This document shows, piece by piece, positions 11,801 through 25,087 of a DNA stretch of 64,000 nucleotides. Within the stretch, counting starts at the first letter, position 1, and each line of letters begins with the position of its first letter. Where the stretch lies: assembly GCA_006937955.1 (NCBI GenBank), contig SSNP01000002.1, positions 8,327,170-8,391,169 of the forward strand, given 5' to 3'. Made by a program: the position numbers and the translations under genes. Source of the stretch: Pachypanchax playfairii. Lineage: Eukaryota > Chordata > Actinopteri > Cyprinodontiformes > Aplocheilidae. The notes beneath the pieces are model-generated. The model saw only the letters and a list, made by a program, of their open reading frames with translations. It was not told the origin of the DNA and did no database searches.

Positions 11801-14800
11801 AACTGTATTTTAGTCTTTATAGTTAAGTAATCTTTGAGTCGTTTGCATTAAGTGGATGTGAAACCTGTAGAAATCATAAATCCTTCATGTATAAAAGCAG
11901 AATTAAAATCTTCCTTTGTTGTGCTTTTATTAGAGAATCAAATCCAAGAAGATAAAAACTGCCCGTTGCCTCCCCTGGATGGATTTCCTGAGTGTAAAAA
12001 CAAACTGATGGTAACAAAAAGAAATCCATATCACTGTAAAAGCTTTTACAACTGCTACATATATATGATTGTCTGGTAGATGGACTGTCTCAGACTAATG
12101 ATGTGCTTGTGTTTCCATCATCACACCAGTGGATGAAGATGATGTGGAAGAGCGACCCGTGCTACAGCAGTCATGGCGTGAATGGATCTGTGTGCTCCTT
12201 CCTCATTTACCTCAGCGAGGTACCCAGGTGGTTTTTAACACGCAAACTCTTTGTACTTTGAGTAGGAAAGGGACATGTCATCACTGTAAACTCTTCCTGT
12301 GTTTATTGGTCAGTAGGAAATTTAAAACTTTAACTTTAGACACCAGATGTGTTTGTGTTTAACTACTTCCTGTCTGTGTGTGTGTTGTGTTAAGAAAGAG
12401 TCGTGGTGTCCTAAACTTCCAGGCCGAGCAGTCTCCTCAACTAAAGGCTCGCAGGTGAAATCCCCCAAAATTACACATTTGCATGAAAATTCATCCAAAA
12501 TTGTTCTACATGTTTTTCTGTTTACATTTTTACAACAAAAGTTTGGAAACACTTATTTAAATTGTATACTTTTACAGCTTCTTAATCTCATTTTCTTCAC
12601 CCTACAAAGACTTTTAAAGGTCTAAACAAAAGAATTGACTCAATTTGTGCTTCTCTGCAAATTTGTGTCATATAATATTCTACAAAAAGAAATTTTAAGA
12701 ACTGGACAAAACAAAAACAATGTGCTTCTTTTCTTTCTCAGCAGAGATCTGAGCCGGCAGCAGTACGCAGAACCTTTGAGGATCTATACAAGTCTCTGGG
12801 GAACAAATTCCAGTTCAGTTGGATTCAACAAAGAATTAAAAGTATGGAAGAGATTTGGGTCGAAGCAGGACAGTCACTCTCAGCCAAACACAACCTCACT
12901 CAGCGCAACGCTAAACAGGTAAATAAAAGCAGCATTTTATTGGAATTATTGACTTTTTGTTTATTCCCTGGTGCTTCTACCTAACGTAGACCGATTCAGA
13001 TATAGTCTTCTATTTTTCACTTTAGAAACTCGTCCACTGTGAATCAATAAACTAACAAGTCTGATTTTACAATAGTTGAATATACAACAAGATGTTGCTC
13101 AAGCTCTCAGTTCAAATGAATTTTTTGTTTGTTTATTTTTGTTTGTTCTTTTCAGGGATGCATGCATCTGCAGTCCTGAGAGCAGCAATTACTGACTGCA
13201 GATGTAGAAGCCACTTGCTTTAATTCTAAAATTACAACTGCAGTCTCCAAGAAGTCATACAGTTTTCTAACAGTACTGTACAAGTATATACACTATATAG
13301 TTTTTACTGTCTGATGGCTTGACGTGTTTTCATTCTGGATTCTTGTGGTACAGTTTTGGACTGCAACAGTATCGGACAATTAATTTGGAGCAGCATTAAG
13401 TAGTTTTCTCTTTTTTTTGCAATTATGTTGGGGGTTTTCAGCACCAAGATATTTTTGCAATAGTTTTTTTTCTTTGCAAAAAACATTTAGAAATACTATC
13501 AAATTTAATTACATCCAATTTTTTTGTATTTATTTGTCCATTTATTTATTTAGCGATTCATTTGTCCTTTCGATGACCATTTAGTTCTTTTCATTTGTTT
13601 GTCTGACCCATCAGGGAGAAGGAAGCTCCAAAAAATGATGCTGAAGAAACATGTGCAGATTTTTAACCTTGGTCCTACTTTCTCTTTATTTGGAATAAAA
13701 GAAAAAAACTGAAAGAAACAACCAACAAAAGATCTGAAATTACTGAGAATAATGTGGACAAGCACATAAATAGATAAATAAATAAACAAACAGTATTTTA
13801 TTGTGAGGTATTGAACATTTGAGCCAAGTGTTACTGAGAAATAAAAAAAAACAGACTGATCTGAGTCAGAGGATTCAATTGTGTATAAGGATCATTTAGA
13901 TTTGAGATCAAAGTAGAAATACTGAGAAAAAAAATTTAAACTTTAAGTAAGTAAAGTTCCCCAAACTCAGCCGTATCTGTTCAGCTTTTACTTACCAGTG
14001 GAACTGAAGACTATTAATGTACTTTTACTGTGTAAACAACAACATAACAAAACAGTCTTTGATCCCATTGTATTGATAACAGCTGATTTCGCAGAACTCT
14101 TCACAATAAGAGCCTCAAACATGCTTAAAACTACTGAAACTTCCAAAAAAAAGTTCCTGTTTATTGTCTTTATTCTTCAATAAACTTAGACTAAAGCTGT
14201 TTACAGGAAGTGATGTAAGTCACGTGCCTGGATAATATTTTCATGATCTATATTAAAGTTTAAAATGAACATACTCAGTTTACAGAAAGGATCAAAAGAC
14301 TTTGTGTGAATTCTTTTACCTTTTGATCCGCTTTAAATGTCAAAGTAGCAACTTTATTATTTAAATGTTTTTTTTTTAATAGTTAAATGTAACAAGCAGA
14401 AGTTTTACAATCTTCTGATTCTTAATTCGTCTCTCCGTATGACTTTTATTGAATCATCCACATTCTTCACTGTTTCTGAATGCAGCTTCTTTTTTAAATT
14501 GGACATTCATTTGCATATTTGAGCAGGAATTGACAAGCCAAAGACATTTTACAAGCCAGTTCAATAGTTATTCCCATATCTGTGAGATTTTATAACTTTA
14601 AATCAACCTGAGCTGATGAAAAAAGAAAACAGTTTGTTTATTTCAAACATTTTTTTTAACAATTCTAGGATGCAAAACTGTTAGAACTGTTCTGTGGTTA
14701 CTGTGTTTTTCCCTTAGAATTAAAACAGTTTCACATGATCAATCTCCAAGGACTTTGCACTTCTTCAAACTACTCAGTCTCGTAGGATTTCATAAAGAAA

Positions 14801-17800
14801 TGTTTCAGTTAATGAGACTTCAGTAGAGGTTTCAGCCCCTCCGTTGAAATGAAAAACACTCTTACTTTCCACACATCTACTGTATTTGACAATTCCTGCT
14901 CATGCTTCACCAGTAAGTGGTTTTACTGGAGCCTTGAACTGATTTATAAAGAAAATAAAAATAAATCCATGACACATAGTTTCCTAATGAGACTCATTTT
15001 ACTGTTTTTAGGTGTTTATGAGGATGTTGTTTTTAAGCTGTACTTTTTCTTTCCATTACTTCTGAAACAGCTCGATAAAGGCAAAGATTTTATTTTTTCC
15101 TTTAAAAAGAATCCAGACAGTAGAATCAAATTTAAAGGCCAGTTGTCAATTTAGGAAATGAGTCATCTGAAGCTGTCACTGTTTCCTTGTGTTCAGAGTA
15201 AACAGGGAGATTTTAGGAGATTTGAGATGAAACTCTTTGTGTTTTCAGATCCTGGTGCATCCTGGTGTGGTTACAGATGAATCAGGTCTTAAAATAGTCG
15301 CAAACGCTTTCAGTGGCGGCCCCCTCGGGGAGCTCGTTCAGTGGAGTGACCTTATATCCACACTTTATATTTTGGGCCACAATCTTAACCTGTCTGTCTC
15401 CATCCCAAACCTCAAGGAGTGAGTAAACACACCTGTCACAGGCTTTTTACATTCAACATGTGCCTGAGAGATGACTAGATAGGATCAGCTTATGTCGTGA
15501 TGGTTTTTATGTCTGTCTCTGGGTTTGTCTATTTCTCCAGATTTTTTGGGATTAAGACAGGTGGCTGTCCTCGTCAATCAAAAGTGGAACCAGACTTGAT
15601 CTATACAGACATTATTGGTCTCAGACAAATTCAGTCTGTGCTTAAGACATCCTGGGTTGAATACAAGTAAGTACCAGTTTGATACGAACTTATAACTTTC
15701 TGCAATAAGTTTGTTATTTGCATGTAAATGAGGTGCACACAATAAAGAATAATTCAGTTTTTAGACTGAAAGCTGTTCAGTGTTTAAGGTCCTACTCGTT
15801 CACGTGCACGAGCATGCATGAGTATGGTGTTTTTTAAAGATCCACTCTGATGAAAATCGTGTTTTTTTTGTTGTTAACATGTTCTTGTGGCATTTTTCTG
15901 ATGCTAGATGACATATCTTAAGAAAATTAGGCACAAAATTGCATTTCTGAGTATTTCTGTAATCAAATCACTGTGAATCAGTTGCAGATGCAATAAAAAA
16001 TGCGATTTGAAAAAGACTTGATGTAGAAGTGGTAGGCTATCGGTAGCATAAACAGAGAGCTGTCAGCAACGGGGAGGGGCGGGGGGATCCTACGCACCAA
16101 TTGCTCCACCCATAGCGCAGAGGTTAATTGCTAATGTGCTCCTGCCGCTATGCAAATGGAACAGGTTTTGTGATTTTGGGTTAAAAGGCCATAATCATAA
16201 TTTCAAGACCACTGAGACGCTTGAAAATAGTTTAAAAGATGATCGGAAGTAATTAACTGTAATGAAACAGAAATAAAACAATATTCGAAAATGTTCTAAT
16301 GAGGTAAATGGAGAATTTATAGAAACTAACACCTGAAAAAAAATATTGTTGTGTCTTGGTCCCATTTGTTTACGTGGAGGGGGCGGGACTTAAAACTTGC
16401 ACTTCATGTTACTGGAGTGGAGGGGCTTGTTTTGTTTAAACTTCAACTTCCATGTTACAATCCTACAGCTAGTTATGATAAATGTCAGTGAGGTACACCA
16501 ACATATTAACTCAAGTCCAACTAAATCCATAATTCATGAAAAAATAATAGATAATAACAAACAGTAAATCTGGTTTAGTTTTTAAAAGTATACCTACTGT
16601 TCACTTTTAATCACTTTAATATTTCAAAAATAGTTTAAGATTAATTTCATTCCACTTTTAGAAGCAATACTGTGTGTGTCTTCATTTATTAGAAAAAATT
16701 AAAGTTAAAGAATGAAACTCTTTGATCTCAACAAAAGCTTTTATTCCTTTAACAGAGTCTCTGAATGGTGATGCGGATATATAGAAAACAGGTGAAAATT
16801 TCACACGAGATGTTTTTAGTGGGTTAGACGTTAAATCGGTTGAAAATGTCTTCAGACAGAAGAATGTGTAAATTTTCACTTTTTAAGGGAAGAATAACAG
16901 CGAGCCGACACCTGAAACCAAAACGGGAAGAGTCTGCAAAAAAAAGATCTCAGACATAAAAGCAAGTGTCAAAGATGATGAGAGATCTGACGACAAAAGG
17001 AACGGAGCGCGGCAAAAAAACGAAATGATGATGTGTCATTGAGTACTTTCCTGTCTTTTTTTATTTTTAAGAAAAGGGCAAACAAAAAGGCTGTACAGAG
17101 AACAGAATGTATGAGAAAAATAAATATAACTGTAATTTTAGAAATGAAGGCTAATGGAAGAGTGTAGCTTCTGCTTTTAAGGCACAAAACATAAATGTCC
17201 TTGTTACATCATCACAAACAGAGTGCATAAAACTTTTTCAGGTTAAAAAGATGTGCACGCTCTACTGCCGGTACCAACTTAACTTTTTTATCAAAAGAGC
17301 AACGTGTGGGTGGAGGACAGCTTCAAAGTTACTCTTATCTTTTATGTACTCAGTACATCCAGGGAAATATTTATTGGCCTGAAAGTCAAGCTTATTTTAG
17401 GAACATTCCTCTGTACTGATCAAAATATATTTACCTTAACTTCATGTTTATGATTAAAAATAGATAATCCAGACATGTAGTTTTCAAAACTGCATCATTT
17501 ACACCTGCGAGCTTACAACTAAGCAATGTTTAAATCTATGGCTCTTTGTAGTTTGGTCTCAATAATTCATAAAATATAAACATTTTATCTAGTTTATATT
17601 TCACAGAATTAAGTCAAAACTGGTGACAAAGAGGAGAACATGGGAAATAATTGTTCCAGTTGCTTAAATTCACTAATTTGACATATTTATTACTGAATGT
17701 GGCTTTTGATTTAAATAAAATAGTTTATTTTTTTTCCCTCGTGAAATAGTTTGACTGCTAGACTAGATGTGATCTTTCCACTCATGGATAAGCGGAGGTT

Positions 17801-20800
17801 GCAGGAAATAGACACTTTTACAAATTTTATAATTAGTTATGTTGTTGTTAGTGAAGTTTCTAATTAAATACCGTTTTAGTTTAATGCTTAAGATTAAATG
17901 AGAGCTGGTTTTTCTCTCTGTTTCTGTGTTTAGGTGCAGGTTCCGTGTGTTGGACTCCTTTGGTACCGAACCGGACTTCAATCATGCAGCTTGGGCTCAA
18001 AAACACAACCTTAAAAGTCCATTTGGTGGCCTGAATTTGATCCCCATGCAGTTCTACACCATGTTCCGTACGTCTCTGCAGGAATGTTGAAGGATTAATA
18101 AGGAAAAGTTGTTTACAGGATTGTTTACATAACTCGTCAGCATATTTTAAATATTCTGAGTGTTTGTGATCTTCCACTGCACAGCTCATACACCAGATAA
18201 CACCTTCCTCGGCTTTGTGGTGCAACATCAGTTGAGTTCTGAAGAAAATGAGCTGCTTAAGTCCACAAAGAGACAAAACCAGGCTCTTGTTTATGGGAAG
18301 AGCGCCTCGTTTTGGAAGGTAGCACCAGAAAATGGCTTGAAGTGAAGAAAATGTAAAGATTCCTTTTTAGTCCTTTGAACATTTATACCGTAAGCTTGTT
18401 GTTGCTGTTTGATTTATCTGCTGCAGGGTAAAAAGGTTTATCTGGACACTATCCACAAGTATTTGGACATCCATGGGACAGTGGACAACGCTTCCATGGT
18501 TCCAAGTTATGTTAAGAACCATGGCATCGTCAAAGGAAGTGAAGTGCAGCGCTTGCTGAGACGAAGCAAAGTAAGAGTCAGATTAAACAAATCTGTTACT
18601 CTTTTACATGTCAGTCACGATATCAGAACAAGTTTTTTATATTTCTCCAGGCTGTTTGGGTTTTAGGGATTTCTTCCTCTCATTCTAGTTTCCTCTACAG
18701 ATTTACAGAAAGCTGAGATCTCACTGAAAGACTCACTTAACTATCTGTCTGTTCAGAGATTTGGTTTTGTTTCAGAACATTGTCTGCTTGCCTAAAATGT
18801 ATTTTTCCCCTCTTCTCCTAGACATATAATGATAACCATGCTCTTATTCTGATGAGTCAGAGCGTTTCCTGAACATATCAAAGCTAAAATTTAAACCCAT
18901 ATCTGGTCTCTGTGCTCCATGGAAGGAGAACTAATTTCTCTAAAACCTGCACAGCAAAAGCTTTTTGATCCCTTTGTAGAAGCTCACCTGGGCATTTTCT
19001 CTGAGGCTGAGTGATTAAAAGAAATGGATGTAATTAGAAACAGTGAGGAGGATTTTAATTGATGAAAGGGGAAGCATTAATCCCAAGAAAGTCGTCCAAA
19101 TAAACAGGTGTCAGGAATGTAAGGCTTCAGGCTTTTTATCAGCTGATGGACCCAGAAGCTTTGTCACATTTAATGAACTCAAGAATCCAGAAAAAAAATA
19201 AGTTGTGAGCAGCTGTATGAAGTAACTGATTTTATAATTGAGCAATGAAGGGTTTTTAAAACGAGTATTTGGAAAACAGATGTGAGTAAATGCGTCAGGA
19301 GGAACTTTAACAAAATGATCAGAATACATTTTGTAGCGTTAAAAAAGACAACTGAATTGTACATGTGCCAGGTAAATGTCATGATGTAACAAAAAAAGAG
19401 TAATTAAGAAAGAAATATGGCTACAAACAGTTTAATTTATCTTGTAGCTCTAGTTTTTGTTGTGCTGGTGTTTGCTGCCACCTTGTGGTCACTCAGAAGT
19501 GTTTCAAGTTTATTTAACTTTCCCCACCGGAGGCTTTAAAGTTTTGATTAGTTTATTTATTGTTGCAGGTTTTTGTAGGGTTGTCGTTTCCATATGAAGG
19601 CCCCGCCCCTCTGGAAGCTCTAGCCAATGGCTGTGCTTTCCTGAACCCCAGGTTAAAACCTCCACAGAGCAGCCTGAACTCAAAGTTCTTCAAAGGAAAA
19701 CCAAACATCCGAGAGGTCAGTAGTCGTATTCCAAATTGAACAACTATAATGTCTTAAAAAAAAAAGATTCTCAGTTGTTGGACACATGTTGTAACTGTTT
19801 ATGCAGGTGACGTCTCAGCACCCTTATGCAGAGGAAATAGGCGAGCCATATGTGTGGATGGTGGATATGAACAATCAAACTGATGTGGAGCGAGCTATCA
19901 GGGCTATACTCAATCACAGTGTAAGTGTCATTTAAATTTTTAATATTAATAATTTATACCCATTTCTTAAAGGGGGAATGCAGAGATGGAGACAAAGGAT
20001 TATCCTCCCTCTGTTAGTAAAACTGTGTTTATTTTCTCATGTATTCTGTAGATTGAGCCCTACCTTCCCTACGAGTTCACCTGTGAAGGAATGCTGCAGA
20101 GGGTTAATGTCCTGATAGAAAAACAGGTTGGGAAACATCAGCATGTTGGAAAAATAAAATATTCTTTTTTAAAATCTAATTTTGTTCCCTTTTATTTGAT
20201 GGAAACTTTAGGATCTGTGTTTAGCTGAGTTGAGCTGGCCTCCTCTGAGCACGCTCCAGGTGGTGACAGCAGCAGCAGGTACTTCATGTAAACACGCATG
20301 CAAGAGGGCGGGGCTGATCTGTGAACCTGCATACTTTTCACACTTGAACAATGCAGAAACTCTTGCTAGGTAAGTGTGACACATCCAACAACAGGTTGTT
20401 TTAACTTCCTGGTTATTCTTTTTATAAAGAGAAGATTCTAATAATACTATCAGTATAAAACTAGTGAAGTCAAACATTTTCCCCGATCTGTAACTTTTCA
20501 CCATGTTTTTGAATTATTGTTTTTACTGATTCTCTTAAAGTCAAATTTCAGTCCTCACTGACAGATTTTATCATATAGATTTTAGATTTCAAGGGTATAG
20601 ATTATTCATTAGAATTAAAACTAATAAAAAGCTGATAAAAGAGTGAAAGAATTCTTGAGTGTTAAACTTATGCATGCTTTTCAACCTTCTGAATGTATCA
20701 TGGAACCAGATAGTTTAGATTTGACAGTATCTCCGGGTCTGCATTCAACTTTGATTTGAATCCATAAAGTAATTCACAAAAAGTTGATTCCACTGAAATT

Positions 20801-21132
20801 CCAGTAGGATGATGTCTCATTAATCTCAACCATCGGTGACCCGGCTGCTTTAAAACATCCTGACGAGCTTGATTCAGGATGAATTTCAACCAGTTCAGCC
20901 GTTTTTAATTCTCTCTGTTTGTTTTTGCAGCCACAATATAGATTGTCAAACATCCGAGTTTTCTGACAGTCATATTGTGCTTCCGGCCTACAACAGCAGC
21001 AGGAAACACTGCCTGTTCCAGCAGGATCCCCTGCTCTACAGCTGTGTCCGATCAGACCAGAACCTGATGAGAATCTGCCCTTGTAGGGACTACATTAAGG
21101 ACCAAATAGCTCTGTGCAAGACATGCATCTAA
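8900..21132 (+). CDS. mgat5: MGAT5-like alpha-1,6-mannosylglycoprotein 6-beta-N-acetylglucosaminyltransferase (GnT-V family)
   Basis: A complete gene of 18 coding exons: 8900-8992, 9629-9719, 10276-10341, 10966-11178, 11934-12010, 12130-12219, 12395-12454, 12742-12918, 15249-15418, 15541-15666, 17934-18067, 18185-18318, 18427-18570, 19569-19715, 19807-19920, 20052-20126, 20212-20369, 20931-21132. All junctions are GT-AG and in frame, giving 756 residues against about 741 in human MGAT5. GnT-V adds beta-1,6-GlcNAc from UDP-GlcNAc to the alpha-1,6-mannose arm of N-glycans in the Golgi. It is a type II membrane protein: residues about 11-31 form the anchor, 84-154 a coiled-coil stem, 164-280 the N-terminal lobe (CPLPPLDGFPEC, SDPCYSSHGVNGS), and 290 onward the GT18 catalytic region. 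Hallmarks include TDESG with the presumed catalytic Glu300, FSGGPLGELVQWSDL, VLDSFGTEP, FPHTPDN, PYEGPAPLEALANGC near 533-547, and the cysteine-rich end CPCRDYIKDQIALC. It resembles MGAT5 more than MGAT5B but is clearly divergent, so it may be a teleost-specific duplicate. It lies tail to tail with tmem163. Confidence 0.9.
10966..11178 (+). CDS. mgat5: Coiled-coil stem exon of mgat5-like (coding exon 4)
   Basis: This exon encodes residues 84-154, almost entirely charged helix: long runs of E/K/Q with regularly spaced L, I, V and M (for example QQQVTHLEELLKLQIEKEE). It would form a coiled coil between the membrane anchor and the luminal enzyme. The acceptor is ambiguous: TCAG at 10965, or a second in-frame TTCAG 12 nt later (exon from 10978), which would drop four residues. 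It ends with donor GTAAGA in phase 1, matching the next exon at 11934. Confidence 0.75.
12919..15248 (+). other. Large intron 8 of mgat5-like
   Basis: This 2.3-kb intron lies between the N-terminal lobe exons and the exon starting ILVHPG. It is AT-rich with homopolymer runs. I see no exon, repeat family or RNA gene that I can name. Confidence 0.5.
15836..16490 (+). repeat. Interspersed repeat (probable non-autonomous DNA element) in mgat5-like intron 10
   Basis: The segment starts at TTAAAGATCCACTC and includes a stretch (about 15895-16235) that I recognise as a common teleost interspersed sequence (TTCTTGTGGCATTTTTCTGA, CAACGGGGAGGGGCGG, GACCACTGAGACGC). The motif GGGCGGGACTTAAAACTTG near 16381-16399 recurs in reverse orientation at about 25998-26016, which supports repeat status. 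The right boundary is not clear and may reach about 16660. Family assignment is from memory, not from a search. Confidence 0.5.
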
Positions 21133-21772
21133 CAGCTGGACAAACAACTGAGATTTCCTCTCTGCATATTAGTCTGTAAAGGTCAAATGAAAGAACGAGG
21201 ATCCTCATGTCAGCAGCAGTTCCCAGCTGGCTCAGCAGCAGAGAAGGTCTCAGAGGGTCTGAAACATGAAGAGATTACACACTGATTATCATTATAACAC
21301 ATGAAAAAGACTTGAAACACTGTTGTTATTTAAATGAATCAAGATCTAAGTCGTGATACCTCGTGTTTTCTGAAACACACAACACTCCAGGTTCTTTAAA
21401 AGGGACTACTGGAATACTTGAAATAAGTCTTGATACACACTTAATACTAGCACTTCACATTAGAGAGATATGTAAATACCAGCATGTCTTCTTTTCCGAC
21501 ATCAGTGTTAAATTTCTGTTATTTGCTACACCACTTTTCAGTGTCTTTATTTAACAGAAACTAGAATTGTGCTTTTTATGTGCAGACTATTCCTAAAAGC
21601 AGTTTTCCGTTCATGCTGATGAATCATTTTAGGTTGTTTTTTTTTGTCCTGGAAATTCTAAGTGAGTCGGAAGTATCAGAGATAAAGAGACAGGGTTCTG
21701 CAACCGTCTCGCTTCTCGGAGGTGTCATGAGTAAGGTGGGAACAGACTTGATATAATGATGCAAAACAGTGA

Positions 21773-21778
21773 AATAAA
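21773..21778 (+). terminator. Candidate polyadenylation signal of mgat5-like
   Basis: An AATAAA hexamer about 640 nt downstream of the stop codon at 21130-21132. Further AATAAA-type hexamers occur near 21916-21920, so the site actually used cannot be decided from sequence. Confidence 0.35.
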
Positions 21779-23337
21779 ATCTCAGTAAAGCATCGAAGAA
21801 GAATGTTTATTATCATCAGTCTGTAACCATGTTTATAAAATATTTTATAAAGTAAGATGTGGGTTGTACATGATTAGATTTTTTGGGATGAATGTTGATA
21901 ACAAGTGAAAAGTTAAATAAATACCAGGAGTGTGGCTGTGTAGTCTGTGCTTGATTATTTATTTCATTTCACCTGTCAGTCAAAAATCCAGAATCAGATC
22001 AGAGTTTTATTGTTGTTGGTAAATGGTTCTAAAACAGGGAATCTCTAAACAAACAGGAAGTGTGTTAAAATGATGTTTTGTACTTTGCTTGTTTACATTT
22101 TGTGTTATTCTTGTACCTGTTATTAACTCACTACCTCTGGAACAAACCCAGTGAAATGTTCACAACTCAAGCCAAAATCTAGAAGATCAGTCTGTGTTAA
22201 AGGGTTTAACAAACAAATCATGCTAATGTAAAGTATCAAACAGTTATCTTCCCTTTAATCTCCTTCCTGTTGATTTATCACAAAATTGTAGCAGTTGGTT
22301 CTGCAGGTCATCGTAATGCTGGACTGTTTTCTGATGAGTGTCCACAGGTTTATCTCCATCCCTCGATTTTAATTATTGCACACAGCAGCTGATTGTGCAG
22401 ATTGGCAAAAATTAAACCGACTCTTTACGAAAACGACGGGGAATTAATTAAAAAAGAAAAAGAAAAAAAGAATTACAACATTCAGGTTGAACAGGAAAAA
22501 ACATTTACTGAGTCAATAAAACTTTTCATTGACACATACCTTCTGTATAGTTTACAATGTCTGATTTTAACACTGAAGTCATTATTGTACAAACAATCTA
22601 AATTTGTTTTGCTGTTACACATCTGTCACTGTAGGGTTTTACCAAGCCCATGCAAAGCTTATGGCAACAGAGAAGTGCTTTGTATTGCTCTTATAACTTG
22701 ATGAATGGTTTGTTGTATGTTCATTTAAAGCACATAAATGTTACATAATCAAGTTCTTTCAGAACAGCCGGCACTTTGTTTTAGTGATTTGTGCCACAAT
22801 GCTGCAGAGTACGTGTTTGTAAGCTCATGAATGAAATAAGATTCAGATTATTCACATCTTTGCACCTTAAATGTCCTTTTTTTTTTTACAAACTGATGGA
22901 ACAAAAAGTGACAGATTCGAAATATAGAAGAAGAGAGGTAGAAAGGATTTTGTTGCCAGGATGTAAATAATTCTGTCCAACACAATCATTCGCCAAATGA
23001 GCAACAGAGCTGCAGAAAAGGTTGAAATCTGTTTAGCAGATTTACACTGAGTTCATTCTGGATAAAGTCATGATAAAGATTGTCGTCTGTGCAGTAGAGA
23101 GAGGTGCGGGTGGGGGGGGGGGGTTACAAATCAGTGTGCTGTTGGTGAGTTGAACTGGTGTGAGCTGATTCACACCTTCAATTTACAGTTAAACTCTTTA
23201 CACGATGGAGTTAAAGATAATATCAATAATTTTACATTTAATCCAATATATAGAATGTGTAGGGTGGATCTAGGCATCTTCACAGTCACTGTCCAAGACT
23301 TTAACATCAGCATCTAGAAGTGAAGTTTATGTTGTGA

Positions 23338-23470
23338 GGACGGCTGCACGGTGGTGCAGTGGTTGCTTTGCAGCAATAAGGGTCAGTTCTGGGTGTGAGT
23401 GGGTTTAACTGTACCAGGGTGTACCCAGCCTCCAGAGAGAGAGACAGGTTCAAGACCCACATGACCCTGA
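23338..23470 (+). repeat. Teleost interspersed repeat fragment (SINE-like head)
   Basis: The string GCACGGTGGTGCAGTGGTTGC, followed by TTTGCAGCAATAAGGGTCAGTTCTGGG, matches the start of a very common teleost interspersed repeat (GGTGGTGCAGTGGTTAGCAC...CAGCAAGAAGGTCCTGGGTT, recalled). The copy is decayed and the ends are not defined. Confidence 0.4.
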
Positions 23471-24649
23471 AGTGAAAAAGCAGATGGATGTTGGAATTCT
23501 TCCAACCACAAGAGGGCAGTTGTGCTTTACGGGAAACTTGTTTTTTCCCCATCAAAATGCTTTTTTTTTTTCACATCTAGTGAGTTTATTATCAGTTTGT
23601 GCATAAGACTCCACCCATGCTCTATTTACACTCATTAATTCAACTTTTTTAGTTGAGTATTGAACCAGTTTAAGCTCGTTCTCTTTTTAGTACAGGAGAA
23701 GAATTAAATTCATTAAATACTCAGTTTCAGTTTGGGAATGTCGTACACCCTGGACAGGAACCTCATTTTATAATAAACACCTTCTAAAAGGTGAAATGAC
23801 AAATTATTAGGACAGTAAGTCTTGGACAGTGCTGTTGAATCACATCTACACCCGATCAGAAACTTTCACCTACAACTTACAGTAAGACTCATCGTTTTAT
23901 TTCACCAAGAATCTACAGTCAAATGTAAAACATTTACAGTATATTCATACTACGGAGTTTTTAAAACATTAACCACCTCTAACTATGAGCCGTCCACTCC
24001 CACACAGTGTAGTAAACATATTTACAGAGCTTGTGCTTCATTATTACATTCTGTTGATTGCACGAAATGATGGACAGTTTAATAAGAGTGGGAGAACATG
24101 CTAAAGGAGGTAACAAACATGTAAACAGACACAGAGACAACACTGAGTCTGTAAGTTAGATTCCTACAAGCTGCTAAATCTTTATCATTGTGCCAAAGTT
24201 GATCTCATGTTTCATTTTTACCACCAAAACAAAAAGAAAAGAGGCAACTCTGTCAAAAAAAATTCAAGTAATAAACACTCCCACTTGGATTAAGTGCAAA
24301 CGGCCAATCAGAGAATGTTAATCTGTACGGCGAGACATGAATCTAATAATGATGGTTGTTATTGCCAGGTGAAGTTTCACCTTGTCAAAAAGTAAAGTCG
24401 TTTTATGTTTCATAGTTGCAAAAGATGAGAAGAAAAAAAAAGGTATTTACACTTCCATATCAGGACGGGTTTGTTAATCTGTTTGGCCACGTCACATACA
24501 GCATTTACAAAAAGACAAATAAAATCTAGTTTTGTGAATCTAAGTTTATCTTCAGTCCTATTTGTGCTCTTCTTTTAATTTCCGGTGAGAATAAAGTTCA
24601 GCTAGAAGCTAAAGAAGCAACCGTCTTGTTTTTTTTGTAACAAGTGCCA

Positions 24650-24800
24650 TTATCCAGCTGGTTTCAGATGTTTCCCTGCTTCAACACACCTGATTCAAGT
24701 CCTCAGTAAGACCTGTTAACGACCTGTTCATCTGAATCAGGTGTGTTGAAGTAGGGGACTGTGTAAAACATGCAGGTTAGCGACATCCTGCTCAAAACCA
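24650..24800. repeat. Small inverted-repeat element (MITE-like)
   Basis: Perfect 17-bp inverted arms are present at 24681-24697 (TCAACACACCTGATTCA) and 24733-24749 (its reverse complement), separated by 35 bp. Imperfect complementarity continues outward (TTTCCCTGC / AGTAGGGGA). The core is a motif seen in many dispersed copies in fish genomes (family recalled, not searched). Confidence 0.55.
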
Positions 24801-25087
24801 ATGATTCACAAACATTTCAGTAACGTGACTCCCAACTACTGTCGATTTAAGTGAAAAAAATCCTAATAAATCTGTTCAACAAGAGCATAGCAACAACACA
24901 AACAGTCTTAGCAACCAAGATACATATTTTTAGTAATTTATAACTACTGGTTTAATTAGTAACTATGGTCAATATAAGCTAGCAAGGATTTTTAGATTTG
25001 ATTAAATCTTTTGAAATAATTTGAGGACCCTCACTTGGAGTTTAATGACCTATAGTGAGGTCTTGACCCAAACTTTAGGAACCACTG
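24799..25087. mobile_element. Decayed non-autonomous hAT element
   Basis: The left end CAATGATTCACAAACATTTC and the reverse complement of the right end (CAGTGGTTCCTAAAGTTTGG) are similar imperfect terminal inverted repeats of the CAGTGGTTCTCAAAC type known for hAT elements. Flanking 8-mers CTCAAAAC and CTCTAAAA agree at 6 of 8 positions, as expected for an aged 8-bp hAT duplication. No transposase coding remains. Confidence 0.5.
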
